This document shows, in pieces, positions 7,890 to 16,848 of a stretch of 45,950 nt of DNA. This DNA is from Candidatus Raymondbacteria bacterium RIFOXYA2_FULL_49_16 (lineage in GTDB: Bacteria > Fibrobacterota > OXYB2-FULL-49-7 > XYB2-FULL-49-35). The notes under the pieces were generated by a model. That model had not been told where the DNA came from and did not search any database. It saw only the letters and a program-made list of their open reading frames with translations. Made by a program: the position numbers and the translations under genes. The stretch is from assembly GCA_001789205.1 (NCBI GenBank), contig MFYT01000055.1, positions 1-45,950 of the forward strand, given 5' to 3'. Position 1 is the stretch's first letter. Every line of letters starts with the position of its first letter.

Positions 7890-9463
7890 TCCAATTCCCG
7901 TATCTTGTTCCTATAAAATTCCGCATTTGCTCCATTGTTCATTGCCATGCACTTTTCGTATTCAGCAACAGCCTTTTTCTTTTCCCCAAGCCGTTCGTAC
8001 AAACCAGCGAGCATGTAATGAAGTATTTCATCATCTTCAGCCGTTCCCACGCATTGACTCAGCTCTTCCACTGCCTGACGTGCGTCTCTGTTCAGATAAA
8101 ACAACGATCCCCCTCGCATGCGCGCGACAGCTGTCTGGTCGTCATACGACACCAGGGGAACCAACACCCTAAGACAATGCTCATAGTCCTTTTTGTTATA
8201 ATAATACGTACCTATGAAAAAAGCCGTCGGCGCATGCCGTGGGTTCGCTTTGAGCACCTGTTCGTACGCCTTGAGCGCCGCTACGGTGTCGTTTCGCTGA
8301 AGAAGGCACAGGGCCAAATTGTAAGCATCGTTGTATTCAAGGGGTGTGGCGCGCACCTGTTTCTGGAGATAAGGTATTGCTGAATCGCATTCCCCCCTTT
8401 TGAGAAAAATAGCGGCCATGCCTCTATTCATGAATTCAAATGACGAATTGCGCGCTTCGAGCTTTCTAAAAGAGATAATTGCTTTTTCAGGCATATCGTG
8501 TGCAATGTATTCAAGCGCAAGATTGTACCTGAGAGACAAAGAGTCGGGCAGTGCGTTGGCCATGCGTTCCTGTCCGGTAAGGTAATACTCTTCGTTGGTA
8601 CCTTGGGCCTTATGGGCCGCTTCAATGGCCTGAAGAAGGGAAACATTCATGGAATCGAGCAGAAAAGCCCTTTCAAAGAGTTCAAGCGCCACTGTGGCCA
8701 TTCCCTTGTCCTTGAGTCGCTTGCCAAAGCTGAAAAGCAGTGACATATTTGCAGGGTCCCTTTCAAGCGCCCGGGTATAGAAAAAACAAGTACTGTCCCA
8801 TTGGTCCAGAGAGTCGTAGAGCACCGCGATCTCCGTTAGATATGCGATGTTTGCCGTATCGTAGAAAACCGCTTTCCGGTACTGGATAATGGCATCCTGA
8901 ATAAGGTCGCTCCGCGCTTTGCGTGTTTTGAGCCTTTCAATTAGTCCGGTTTTTAGCGCAATGTTTCCCAGTAGAAAATAAGCGGGCGCATAGGTTGAAT
9001 CGGTCCGTAGAATGCGCGCCGCAACGCTTGAAGCCTGGTCGTATTGTTTGCCGTCAAAATAGATGCCTGCCAGCACAGGCAGGTAGCCGAAGTTTTTTCT
9101 TTTGCCATACTGTTTCTCGAGCAACGAAACCGCCTGCTTCCAGTTGCCATATGCGGCAAAAGCGTGCGCGCACTCAACGACCACATCGAGTGAATCAATG
9201 AACCTTTGGTAAAAAATGGGTGTATAGGAGCGCAATCCTATCCGGTCGTCGCAAGCGACCAGAAGCGAAAGATAGAAACGGCACTTTCCGAGTGAAAGCG
9301 AATCGGTTTTCACCACCGAATGCATTATGAAAAGCGCGTCAGCCTTTTTTCCCTGCTCCGCTAAGCACCAGGCACGGGCATATGGCTCGATACTGGAGTC
9401 GCACGGCACAAGAGACAATACCGGTGCGCTGAAAAGCAGGCAAACCGCGATAAAAAGCCTCAT
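7886..9463 (-). CDS. Secreted or periplasmic TPR repeat protein
   Basis: A 525-residue protein with an N-terminal signal peptide (MRLFIAVCLLFSAPVLS) followed almost entirely by tetratricopeptide repeats. Typical TPR pieces are APAYFLLGNIALKTG, SLLFSFGKRLKDKGM, YNDAYNLALCLLQR and HYMLAGLYERLGEKKKAVAEYEK. It has no visible catalytic motif and probably acts as a scaffold. Its ATG overlaps the stop of the DUF58 gene by ATGA, making it the last gene of the six-gene envelope operon. TPR proteins (BatB/BatE-like) commonly accompany MoxR and DUF58 genes, which supports a joint role in envelope protein assembly or stress. Confidence 0.8.
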   Translation of the reverse strand: MRLFIAVCLLFSAPVLSLVPCDSSIEPYARAWCLAEQGKKADALFIMHSVVKTDSLSLGKCRFYLSLLVACDDRIGLRSYTPIFYQRFIDSLDVVVECAHAFAAYGNWKQAVSLLEKQYGKRKNFGYLPVLAGIYFDGKQYDQASSVAARILRTDSTYAPAYFLLGNIALKTGLIERLKTRKARSDLIQDAIIQYRKAVFYDTANIAYLTEIAVLYDSLDQWDSTCFFYTRALERDPANMSLLFSFGKRLKDKGMATVALELFERAFLLDSMNVSLLQAIEAAHKAQGTNEEYYLTGQERMANALPDSLSLRYNLALEYIAHDMPEKAIISFRKLEARNSSFEFMNRGMAAIFLKRGECDSAIPYLQKQVRATPLEYNDAYNLALCLLQRNDTVAALKAYEQVLKANPRHAPTAFFIGTYYYNKKDYEHCLRVLVPLVSYDDQTAVARMRGGSLFYLNRDARQAVEELSQCVGTAEDDEILHYMLAGLYERLGEKKKAVAEYEKCMAMNNGANAEFYRNKIRELE

Positions 9464-10356
9464 GCGTTGGCCACTCCCCGGCCGGCAGTGAAATCGAGCA
9501 GGAGTTTTTCAACAGGCACTGACGTATCGTATAAGCGGTAATCAATGCCGTGTTCGAGACAGGTGCGCCTGAAATTTTCGATATATTCTCCAAAAAGACG
9601 CATATAATTCCGTTTGATGGTCAGCGGTTCGACCGGAAGTTCGCGCGGCAGTTCCATGTCTTTGAAATTTGTGCGCAGGGAAAAGGGAAAAGTGAGTTCA
9701 TACGGGTCGAGTACATGAAAGACCACGGTCTCTTTTTTCCTGTACCTGATGGCTTTGAGGGCCGCATAGGCGGCTGGCATGTCGCAAAAGAAATCAGAAA
9801 TAATAATGCAGAACGCGGCGCCTGACACCATATCATTGAAGGACTGGAGCCAAGCCCCCATGTCGGTCGTACCTTCAGCGGGAAGGCGCGCAAACTCGTC
9901 CATGATTACAGAAAAATGGGTGGTTTGCGCTGAGGCGGGGATGTGACGTACGCTCCCTGAATGGCGGGTCACCAGACCAACACCATCAGACTGTTTTAAA
10001 AAGATATAGGCCAGACCCTCGGCCAGTTGGGCGGCGCAGTCAAGTTTGGTGAGAGCGTGAGAGGCATATCCCATGGAAGCGCTCGCGTCAACAAAAATAA
10101 GCGCCTTAATATTGGTTTCCTTTTCAAAACGCTTGATATAATAGCGGTCCGCCTTGCCATAGACACGCCAATCAATGTGACGCGTTTCATCGCCAGCCAC
10201 ATATTCCTTGTGGTCCGCGAATTCAATCGACGCGCCATGGTGCGGTGATTTGTGCTGACCGGTGAAAACACCGGCAATGGGACGGCGGGTGGAGATGGAA
10301 AGATGGGATATTTTTGTCAGCGCGTCCGGTGAAAGGGAACGGTTACTGGTTTCCAT
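9460..10356 (-). CDS. DUF58 domain protein (vWA-like)
   Basis: A 298-residue DUF58 protein. The family core is clear: GDETRHIDWRVYGK near residue 55, YYIKRFEKE, and the von Willebrand-A-like FVDASASMGY with the metal-binding DxSxS pattern near 90. DUF58 proteins usually partner with MoxR ATPases, and here the MoxR gene is directly upstream. The ATG at 10356 shares one base with the MoxR stop (TGATG); a TTG one codon earlier is also possible. There is no Shine-Dalgarno, so translation probably depends on coupling. The C-terminal part (residues 195-290) lacks a membrane segment. Exact role unknown. Confidence 0.9.
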   Translation of the reverse strand: METSNRSLSPDALTKISHLSISTRRPIAGVFTGQHKSPHHGASIEFADHKEYVAGDETRHIDWRVYGKADRYYIKRFEKETNIKALIFVDASASMGYASHALTKLDCAAQLAEGLAYIFLKQSDGVGLVTRHSGSVRHIPASAQTTHFSVIMDEFARLPAEGTTDMGAWLQSFNDMVSGAAFCIIISDFFCDMPAAYAALKAIRYRKKETVVFHVLDPYELTFPFSLRTNFKDMELPRELPVEPLTIKRNYMRLFGEYIENFRRTCLEHGIDYRLYDTSVPVEKLLLDFTAGRGVANA

Positions 10357-11345
10357 CAATACTGGGTGCGTTCAAGCACATGGGCGATAATGGCGGAAGA
10401 ACCCACGCCTTCCGCCTCAGCATGAAAATTAGGGATAATACGGTGCCGCAGGACAGGCACGGCAAGTTCCCGGATGTCCGTTATATCGACCACAGTGCGG
10501 CCATGCAGAATGGCCCACGCCTTTGCGGCTGCCACAAGATACTGCGATGCGCGCGGACCAGCGCCCCATCGGACCATCCGGGTGATAAAATCATCTCCTG
10601 AACCACTTGGCCTGGTTTTCCTTACCAGTTCCACGGTATAGTTGATGATATGTTCGGGTACTGGAACTTTATCGACCACAGACTGGAGTTCGATGATGGC
10701 TTCGGGAGACAATACCGGAGCAACAACCGGCTTTTCCGGAGAGGTCTGACGGATGACTATGTCCCGTTCCTCTTGCTCAGATGGATAGTCAACGCCAATA
10801 AAAAACATGAACCGGTCGAGTTGCGCCTCGGGAAGAGGATAGGTCCCCTCCTGTTCAATGGGATTCTGGGTCGCAAAAACCAGAAATGGCGGCGCAATTT
10901 CGTGATGCGCGCCGGATGCGGTCACAAACCCCTCCTGCATGGCCTGGAGCAAAGCCGCCTGTGTTTTTGGGGGCGTACGATTGATCTCGTCGGCCAGTAA
11001 AATATTGCAGAAAACCGGCCCCTTGATAAAGGTAAAGACCCGTTTGCGCGAGGCGACATCCTCTTCGAGCACATCGGTCCCTGTGATATCAGAAGGCATG
11101 AGGTCAGGGGTAAACTGGATTCTGTTGAACTTAAGTGAAAGGCACGAGGCCAGGGTCTTTACCAACATGGTCTTTGCAAGCCCGGGCACTCCAACCAGCA
11201 GCGCATGACCGCGGGAAAAAAGGGCCGCGAGCATGAGTTCAATGACCCTGTCCTGACCTACAATGACTTTTCCTGTCTCCTGTTTGATCAGCGCGCATGC
11301 CTCTGAAAGTTGCGCGGCAGCTTCAGCATCTGTTTGATATGCCAT
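10356..11345 (-). CDS. MoxR family AAA+ ATPase
   Basis: A 329-residue AAA+ ATPase of the MoxR/RavA class, cytoplasmic, thought to act as a chaperone in maturing or assembling protein complexes. The Walker A motif is GVPGLAKTM near residue 58, Walker B is ILLADEINR near 120, followed by the sensor segment [25 protein letters not shown]-type block and the C-terminal lid with [12 protein letters not shown]. The ribosome site AGGAGA precedes the ATG. It lies directly upstream of its usual partner DUF58 and downstream of a metallopeptidase, giving a compact operon. Confidence 0.95.
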   Translation of the reverse strand: MAYQTDAEAAAQLSEACALIKQETGKVIVGQDRVIELMLAALFSRGHALLVGVPGLAKTMLVKTLASCLSLKFNRIQFTPDLMPSDITGTDVLEEDVASRKRVFTFIKGPVFCNILLADEINRTPPKTQAALLQAMQEGFVTASGAHHEIAPPFLVFATQNPIEQEGTYPLPEAQLDRFMFFIGVDYPSEQEERDIVIRQTSPEKPVVAPVLSPEAIIELQSVVDKVPVPEHIINYTVELVRKTRPSGSGDDFITRMVRWGAGPRASQYLVAAAKAWAILHGRTVVDITDIRELAVPVLRHRIIPNFHAEAEGVGSSAIIAHVLERTQY

Positions 11346-11350
11346 GATCG

Positions 11351-12910
11351 CTATTCTCCTTGGATGACGCGAAGTATCGCCTTTTGCCGTTCCGCCTCTG
11401 CCTTGTCGCGGGTAAGCGAAACAAGGGCCTCGCGGGCAGGCACATGGTATGGATTGATCTCAAGCGTTTTCCGCAGCAAAGCCGCGGCCGTTGCAGCGTC
11501 TCCCTGTTTTTCCCTCAGGAGCGCACTGTTAAAATAACCATTGCAATATTCTGGAAAAAGAAAAATCGACCGTTCGTAGGCCTTGAGCGCGTTAGCAGGC
11601 TCACCATTCCGCTCCCAAAGCTGGCCTATCTGGTTCATGATCCAGGGGGAGCGTGTTTTACCCGTACTGTCGGCCCGTTCAAGTTCCTTAACCGCGGCCT
11701 GGGCCCTATTTTGTCCCAATAGCAGTTCCGCTAGGCGCACGTGTTTTCTGAAAAGCACTGCTTCATCGGGCCGATTGTCTTCCGTAAATTCCTTGCTGGT
11801 GATGCTTGCGCCTTCAACGGGTTTTATACCCAGACTGCGCAGATGCTCGAAAAAAACCTCTTCAAAAGGTCTGGTTCCCGCACCGACTGTGTGAGTGAGC
11901 AGCGAATCGAGGTCCAGGCCTGCCGAAGCGCCGCGAATAATATCGCGCAGTCCCCGATATCCTGCTTTGGCGACAACAAAGCGTATGGCGCAAAAAACCT
12001 CGGCAAAAGCGGTGGCGCCTTCTTCCGCGTCCTTGAGTTTTGCCATAGACGGATGCATTCGCGAAAATGAGACCAGCGTGTTGTTTTTGATTGCCCTGAA
12101 AAGAAGGTCCTGCTCAACAGTGGAAAGTGCGGGTTCTTCTTTGAGATACCGCGACTCCAGATAGCGTGCTGTTCCTTCATGCAGCCAGATTGGTATAACA
12201 TTACCGGCTATTCTGCTGACGATAAAATGGACATACTCGTGCGCAATGGTTTTCTGCCACTCATACCCGCGCGCAACCGCCCGGGGCGAGACAAAAAGCA
12301 TGCGATTAAATTTGCACAGGGCTATTGTACCTGTGCGTGTGACTTCATCTTCGGTAAGTGTGGACACGGTGATGAAGTCAGCGCGGGACCGGTACGCTTC
12401 GACGCGTATCTTATCAGGAGGCGAATACCCGAGGTCGCTCCCCATTGCCTCACGCGCCTGTTCGAGCACGTTTAATACATCGTTTGCAAGTATGCTGTCT
12501 TTCGGATCAGCATAATAAAAAATGAAATGTTTGCCCTCACGCGCCCTGAAGGAAGCGAGCACAGGCATGGCGGATTTCAAATAGTCGTACTGGTTTACCA
12601 ACCTCATTCGTATATCAGCGCCCACTGCTGATAGATTATCGATCGATTTCTGGGCCTGCGCAAAAGCAGCCGCATAGTCGCCCGTCTCGTAGAGCACAAT
12701 AGAACGGATATGCGCGGCATAGGGATTTTCGGGCAATGCAACGACAAGTTCCCGCGAAAACGAATCGGCCTGGCTGACGCGTGAGGCTGCAAGCGCCTGC
12801 ATGACGGCATTGGCAATGGAATCCACCGGCAAAGACCAGGCGCACACCGCCGTTCCAAGAAGAACGCACGCGAAAAACACCCTTCGCAGGCTAATTCCCG
12901 AGTTTCTCAT
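11351..12910 (-). CDS. Secreted gluzincin-type metallopeptidase with TPR repeats
   Basis: A 519-residue exported protein. A signal peptide spans about residues 1-27 ([18 protein letters not shown]). The zinc site of peptidase MA-like gluzincins is complete: HEYVH at 224-228 and the second Glu in [11 protein letters not shown] at 245. TPR-like helices lie before it (about 35-95) and after it (about 400-500). An upstream open extension of 41 codons is Arg/Lys-rich and lies inside the DUF4175 gene; the start at 12910 is preferred because AAGGA precedes it and a signal peptide follows. It overlaps the DUF4175 3' end by 20 bases. Probable periplasmic protease or pseudo-protease scaffold; substrate unknown. 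Confidence 0.85.
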   Translation of the reverse strand: MRNSGISLRRVFFACVLLGTAVCAWSLPVDSIANAVMQALAASRVSQADSFSRELVVALPENPYAAHIRSIVLYETGDYAAAFAQAQKSIDNLSAVGADIRMRLVNQYDYLKSAMPVLASFRAREGKHFIFYYADPKDSILANDVLNVLEQAREAMGSDLGYSPPDKIRVEAYRSRADFITVSTLTEDEVTRTGTIALCKFNRMLFVSPRAVARGYEWQKTIAHEYVHFIVSRIAGNVIPIWLHEGTARYLESRYLKEEPALSTVEQDLLFRAIKNNTLVSFSRMHPSMAKLKDAEEGATAFAEVFCAIRFVVAKAGYRGLRDIIRGASAGLDLDSLLTHTVGAGTRPFEEVFFEHLRSLGIKPVEGASITSKEFTEDNRPDEAVLFRKHVRLAELLLGQNRAQAAVKELERADSTGKTRSPWIMNQIGQLWERNGEPANALKAYERSIFLFPEYCNGYFNSALLREKQGDAATAAALLRKTLEINPYHVPAREALVSLTRDKAEAERQKAILRVIQGE

Positions 12911-15884
12911 AGTAATCCTTGTTTTCTTTTTCGTATTCAACCGGCCCTTTTTCCTTGATCGCGTCCTTGATCTTCTCCTTGAGTTCGCTCTCCTTGCCCT
13001 TGACACCTTGCATTGGCACGAAACCATCGGCAATGCCGCTCCTGCCGCTTCTGTTCCTGCCTTTTCCCATGCCGTAGGGTGATGGCATGAGGCCCGAGCC
13101 CTGCTTCATCTGCGCCATGGCGGATTGCATGCCCTGCCGCAGCTGCATGAGGTAATAGAGTCCGCTCTTGGCAGATGGCATTGCCGAGGGAAGGTTATAA
13201 GCGCTGAAACGGTTGAAGGATGCGCCAAGCGCGGACGATGCGTTGCCCATATTTTCACTCATCTGCGCTCCCGAAGGCCCCATGCCTTCTATCATGGATT
13301 TCATTGCCTGCGCCATGGCATTGAGCTTGTCAAGAATAGACCCCTCTTCGTTGGCCAGGCCATTGAGCGCATCTTTGCTCTCCTGGGGCAGCATTCCTGC
13401 CATTGCCGCATCGCTGTTTTCGAGAAGGGAAATGAGTGTCCGGTTGATGGCTTCGGCAGTATCGATCTCCTGGGCAATTGCCAGGGTGTCGGCGCAGGAC
13501 CGGACAACCGGGTAGAGTTTCCCCGCGTTCTTCAGTTCAAAAAGGCTTCGTTCGCCTGCGCGGGCAGCATATTGGTTTTTGGCAAACACGGTCTTTTTGA
13601 GAATATCCGCCATGCTTTTCCTGTAAGTGTCCTGCTGTTTCTCGGGAACAAAAGCCGGAACCAGCCTTTTGAGCCGCTCGAGCAAGGCATTGAAGAGCGC
13701 CATGATCTTCTGCTGCAGCCGCTGCTCAGCTTCCTGCAGCAGGCGCTGGAGTTCCTGCCCCAGTTTTTCGAGCACCTCATCTCCCGCGGTATTGATATGC
13801 GACTGGCGTTTGATAAGCATATCCAGTTCTTCCATGGCCTTCTGCATGGCCTGCATGTCACGCGCATATTTCTCGTCCGCAAACTGGCCAGCCGCCTGGT
13901 TGAGCGCTGCATAGAGCTGGTCGATAAGATCGCGCAGTTTGAGCATTTCAGCAAGCGCCGCGTCAGCGTCTCCTGACTTCATGGCCTGCTCGATGCGCTT
14001 GAGCTGTTCCTCAAGCTGGTTTGCCGGGATGTTCTTCATAGCGTCCGCGTTCAAGAATTCCTCGGGAAGTCCGCTCTGCTTGCGGTTTTTCATGAGTTTC
14101 TCGAAAATCCCGGCAAGTTCTTTTTTAAGGGCGTTGTAATACTCCTCCATTTCGCGCATTTTATCGCCAGCGTTGTTTTTAAGCTTGTCTTCGAGTTCGC
14201 GCATCTGCCGCATCAGCTCTTCGGCATCGGACAATACATTGCCCACCTTCTCGCGTTCCTTTGCCTGGTCCAGAAAAAAGATGATGTTTTCAAGCTCTCG
14301 GATTTCCGACTCTTCCGCGGTCGCAAGCGCGCTAAAATCAGCCTGCGCACGGGTCATGGCTTTTTTACGGCCTTCAACAGCGGTCAGGAACCTGTCGTTG
14401 AAATCAACAATACTGGAATAAATCTCGTCAGAGGTTTTATCATCCGCCTGCATGAGACCCAGCAGTTCCTGCACTTCCTGGAGCAGATCATAGGATTTCG
14501 CATCAAACCCCGCACTTCTGACAGCAAAATTATCAGCGCTCATTCGTGAAGAGAATCCTTCTTCAAGGTGGTCGGCAAGGAGAAGCACCATTTTCTGGAC
14601 AAGTTGGGCAAGCTTCTGTTCCACGTCAAAATGCGCTCTGCCTTCATCGAGGACCGTAAGATGAAGCGGCGAAGACAGCGCTTTTTTTGAGCCTGATACG
14701 CCGTCGTTGTCAGCAGCTTCCACAAAGAGGACCACATTGTCCCCCTCTGTAAGGTTCAGTTGGGAAAGGTCGAAATCGAGCTGGCCTGTCACATCACGGC
14801 GGCCTTTCCCCTCTTCCAATGCAACCCTTCTATCGCTTCCGTTTTTAATAGCGAGCAGTGAAACAGCCTTGATGCCGAAATCATCGCTCGCATGATACGC
14901 GATAGGAAGCGATTCTCTTTTTCGGACCAGAATCTGGTCAGCGGTCCGCTGCAACTGGACAGCCGGGTATTCGTCCGGCAGGCAGACAATGCTGTCGCTT
15001 AACAGCGAGTGTTCGATTCCGATCGTGTCCCGCATAAAAAGCTCGTACTGGTCGCTTGCCATGATCTCAGCGGAAAACGAAAGAGCGGTTGAATCAGCCG
15101 CTACCGCGACCTTCATTCCGCTCTTCATCTCCACTCTGGCAGCACTGGCTTTAGTATTGCATTGAGCGATAAAAGTCACAGACGTACCTTTGATGCATCG
15201 GATCCGGCCAGCCCTGTTTTTCTCAATCTTCTCTTTGAGGCCTGTATATGCGGGAAAGCGATAATGAATCACGATGTCGCCGATTATTGGTTTATTCAGA
15301 GGCGCTTCAACATTCTGGACCAATACGATCTCTTTGGTCTTATCCTGTACCAGCAAAGAACTAATATCGCCTAACAGGCCTGGATATATCATTATCATTT
15401 CAGTAATTACAACAAGCATCGGAAGTATCAATAGAAACCTGCGAAACCCTTGGTTTAATGCTTTTACTTCGTTCTTTAGAACGAATTCAGCCTTTGCTTC
15501 CGCAAATCCAATGTGCATGCCTGCAAATTCAGATGATGCGCCGTGGAGACTGCCAGAAGAAAGGTCGTGCGCTCCGGTTATCGCACTCCCTAATTCAGTG
15601 TATGCCGCTTCCATGGTGCGAGACATTTCAGGCAGGGCGGCCCACAACGCTTTTATACATACCACGAAACAGAAAATCAGACCAGCGCTAACAAAACCAA
15701 GGCAGAGAACAAGGGCCGCATACCCAGCGCTCCCCTTGCCAGAAGCATGGATAACATTTCCTGAAACCAGCAGGACAACAGTAAATCCTGAGAAAAAAGA
15801 AAATAGATATCTCACAAGCAAAGACAGGGCATGCAGCCATTTGAACCGGTTGAGCGTATCCTTGAAATGTTGTACTGGAGTCAT
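12891..15884 (-). CDS. DUF4175-like membrane protein with long coiled coil
   Basis: A 997-residue protein. Two to three membrane segments lie near the N-terminus (about 20-85 and 150-170), followed by an Ig-like extracytoplasmic region to about 430. A long Glu/Lys/Gln-rich coiled coil (about 440-770; for example REMEEYYNALKKELAG) comes next, then a Met/Gly-rich tail with SGLMPSPYGMGKG. This is the layout of the DUF4175 family, which is often coded beside MoxR and DUF58. The ATG at 15884 is chosen; an ATG at 15923, inside the preceding gene, would add 13 residues, and neither has a clear ribosome site. Role probably structural, in the envelope; no enzyme motif seen. Confidence 0.75.
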   Translation of the reverse strand: MTPVQHFKDTLNRFKWLHALSLLVRYLFSFFSGFTVVLLVSGNVIHASGKGSAGYAALVLCLGFVSAGLIFCFVVCIKALWAALPEMSRTMEAAYTELGSAITGAHDLSSGSLHGASSEFAGMHIGFAEAKAEFVLKNEVKALNQGFRRFLLILPMLVVITEMIMIYPGLLGDISSLLVQDKTKEIVLVQNVEAPLNKPIIGDIVIHYRFPAYTGLKEKIEKNRAGRIRCIKGTSVTFIAQCNTKASAARVEMKSGMKVAVAADSTALSFSAEIMASDQYELFMRDTIGIEHSLLSDSIVCLPDEYPAVQLQRTADQILVRKRESLPIAYHASDDFGIKAVSLLAIKNGSDRRVALEEGKGRRDVTGQLDFDLSQLNLTEGDNVVLFVEAADNDGVSGSKKALSSPLHLTVLDEGRAHFDVEQKLAQLVQKMVLLLADHLEEGFSSRMSADNFAVRSAGFDAKSYDLLQEVQELLGLMQADDKTSDEIYSSIVDFNDRFLTAVEGRKKAMTRAQADFSALATAEESEIRELENIIFFLDQAKEREKVGNVLSDAEELMRQMRELEDKLKNNAGDKMREMEEYYNALKKELAGIFEKLMKNRKQSGLPEEFLNADAMKNIPANQLEEQLKRIEQAMKSGDADAALAEMLKLRDLIDQLYAALNQAAGQFADEKYARDMQAMQKAMEELDMLIKRQSHINTAGDEVLEKLGQELQRLLQEAEQRLQQKIMALFNALLERLKRLVPAFVPEKQQDTYRKSMADILKKTVFAKNQYAARAGERSLFELKNAGKLYPVVRSCADTLAIAQEIDTAEAINRTLISLLENSDAAMAGMLPQESKDALNGLANEEGSILDKLNAMAQAMKSMIEGMGPSGAQMSENMGNASSALGASFNRFSAYNLPSAMPSAKSGLYYLMQLRQGMQSAMAQMKQGSGLMPSPYGMGKGRNRSGRSGIADGFVPMQGVKGKESELKEKIKDAIKEKGPVEYEKENKDYYEKLGN

Positions 15885-15894
15885 GGTATAAAAA

Positions 15895-16731
15895 CTAGTC
15901 TGCAAACCCGAAATAATCCACATCAGCGGCCTTTTTCTTGAATTCCGCAGGTGTAAGATTATTGGTGCTAATACTGGATTTGGCGCACGAGGAAAGATTA
16001 TAGCTTACCGCCACCATGCGTTTAGGGGAGCTCTTTGCGTATCCTATCACGTATCCTATGAGTTCATTGCCGATTTTCCTGATACTCACTATTTTGACCA
16101 TGATATCGGGAATAAAAAAGGCGATGTCCGGAGGTGAAAAGAGGACCTGTTTATGCGAATCAAAAATGATTTCCGCGACCGAATGCGCCTGGTTTGTACG
16201 AAGCGTGCCGCGTATCGTTTGCTGTAGCGTAACTTTTGCGCCAAAGGTGTAAGGAATCTCCTGCGTATAGGCTTTTTTTAAGGCCAGGTCGAGACGGTGT
16301 GACCTCTTGAGATAAAAAAGCCTGATAACGTTGAAATTGGCGTATTCGATGGTTGGCGCCTTTTTGGCGCTCTCGAATATTTTCTGTTTCTCCTCATCGC
16401 CGAAAAGGGTTTTTGCCTTGTTGTATCCTTGGGAAAACATGGGGCCTGTGATGATTATTTTCAATCCCTGATCGAGCAGTCGGGGATCTGTTTGATACCG
16501 GTAAAAGAGCCCAGTCAACAGGTCAATCTGGTGGATCCTGGTATACACGCCGCTACCGACAACATCTTTGGCCACCCAATAGATGGTGTTATCGCTTAAA
16601 ACAATGTCCTTTTTTTTGGGTGCGGATACGCTTTTTTTTCTCGGCGCATTTTTCCTGGCGCCAAAAAGATCGGGGACTGTAAAAGGGTTCAAAATAAGGG
16701 TCAGAACAAGGAGGGACGCAATACTTTTCAT
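15895..16731 (-). CDS. Hypothetical exported protein
   Basis: A 278-residue protein with a signal peptide of about 24 residues (MKSIASLLVLTLILNPFTVP) and then a basic stretch rich in Lys. The remainder is mixed alpha/beta with no motif I recognise. It is the first gene of the envelope operon, ending 11 bases before the DUF4175 start, so it is probably an outer component of the same system. The leader upstream of its ATG is U-rich and lacks a Shine-Dalgarno. Function unknown. Confidence 0.65.
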   Translation of the reverse strand: MKSIASLLVLTLILNPFTVPDLFGARKNAPRKKSVSAPKKKDIVLSDNTIYWVAKDVVGSGVYTRIHQIDLLTGLFYRYQTDPRLLDQGLKIIITGPMFSQGYNKAKTLFGDEEKQKIFESAKKAPTIEYANFNVIRLFYLKRSHRLDLALKKAYTQEIPYTFGAKVTLQQTIRGTLRTNQAHSVAEIIFDSHKQVLFSPPDIAFFIPDIMVKIVSIRKIGNELIGYVIGYAKSSPKRMVAVSYNLSSCAKSSISTNNLTPAEFKKKAADVDYFGFAD

Positions 16732-16794
16732 AGAAAAACAAAATACAATAAAACCATTTGGCTTTTGAATAAAAAAATTACGGATATAAATAAC

Positions 16795-16817
16795 GGCCGC
16801 ACATCAGCGTCACGGCC
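16795..16817 (-). terminator. Possible terminator of the secreted-protein operon
   Basis: GGCCG at 16795-16799 and CGGCC at 16813-16817 can form a five-base stem below the Asp-box gene. A run of seven T's on the minus strand lies further on, at 16771-16777, too far for a textbook terminator. Transcription may also end by another route. Confidence 0.3.
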
Positions 16818-16848
16818 ATGCGCGCTCAATTAACGAAGCGCCGTTTCC

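Noticed and set aside
12911-13033. An Arg-rich N-terminal extension of the gluzincin
   Set aside because: It lies inside the DUF4175 coding end and is antithetic to a signal peptide; AAGGA precedes the internal ATG at 12910.
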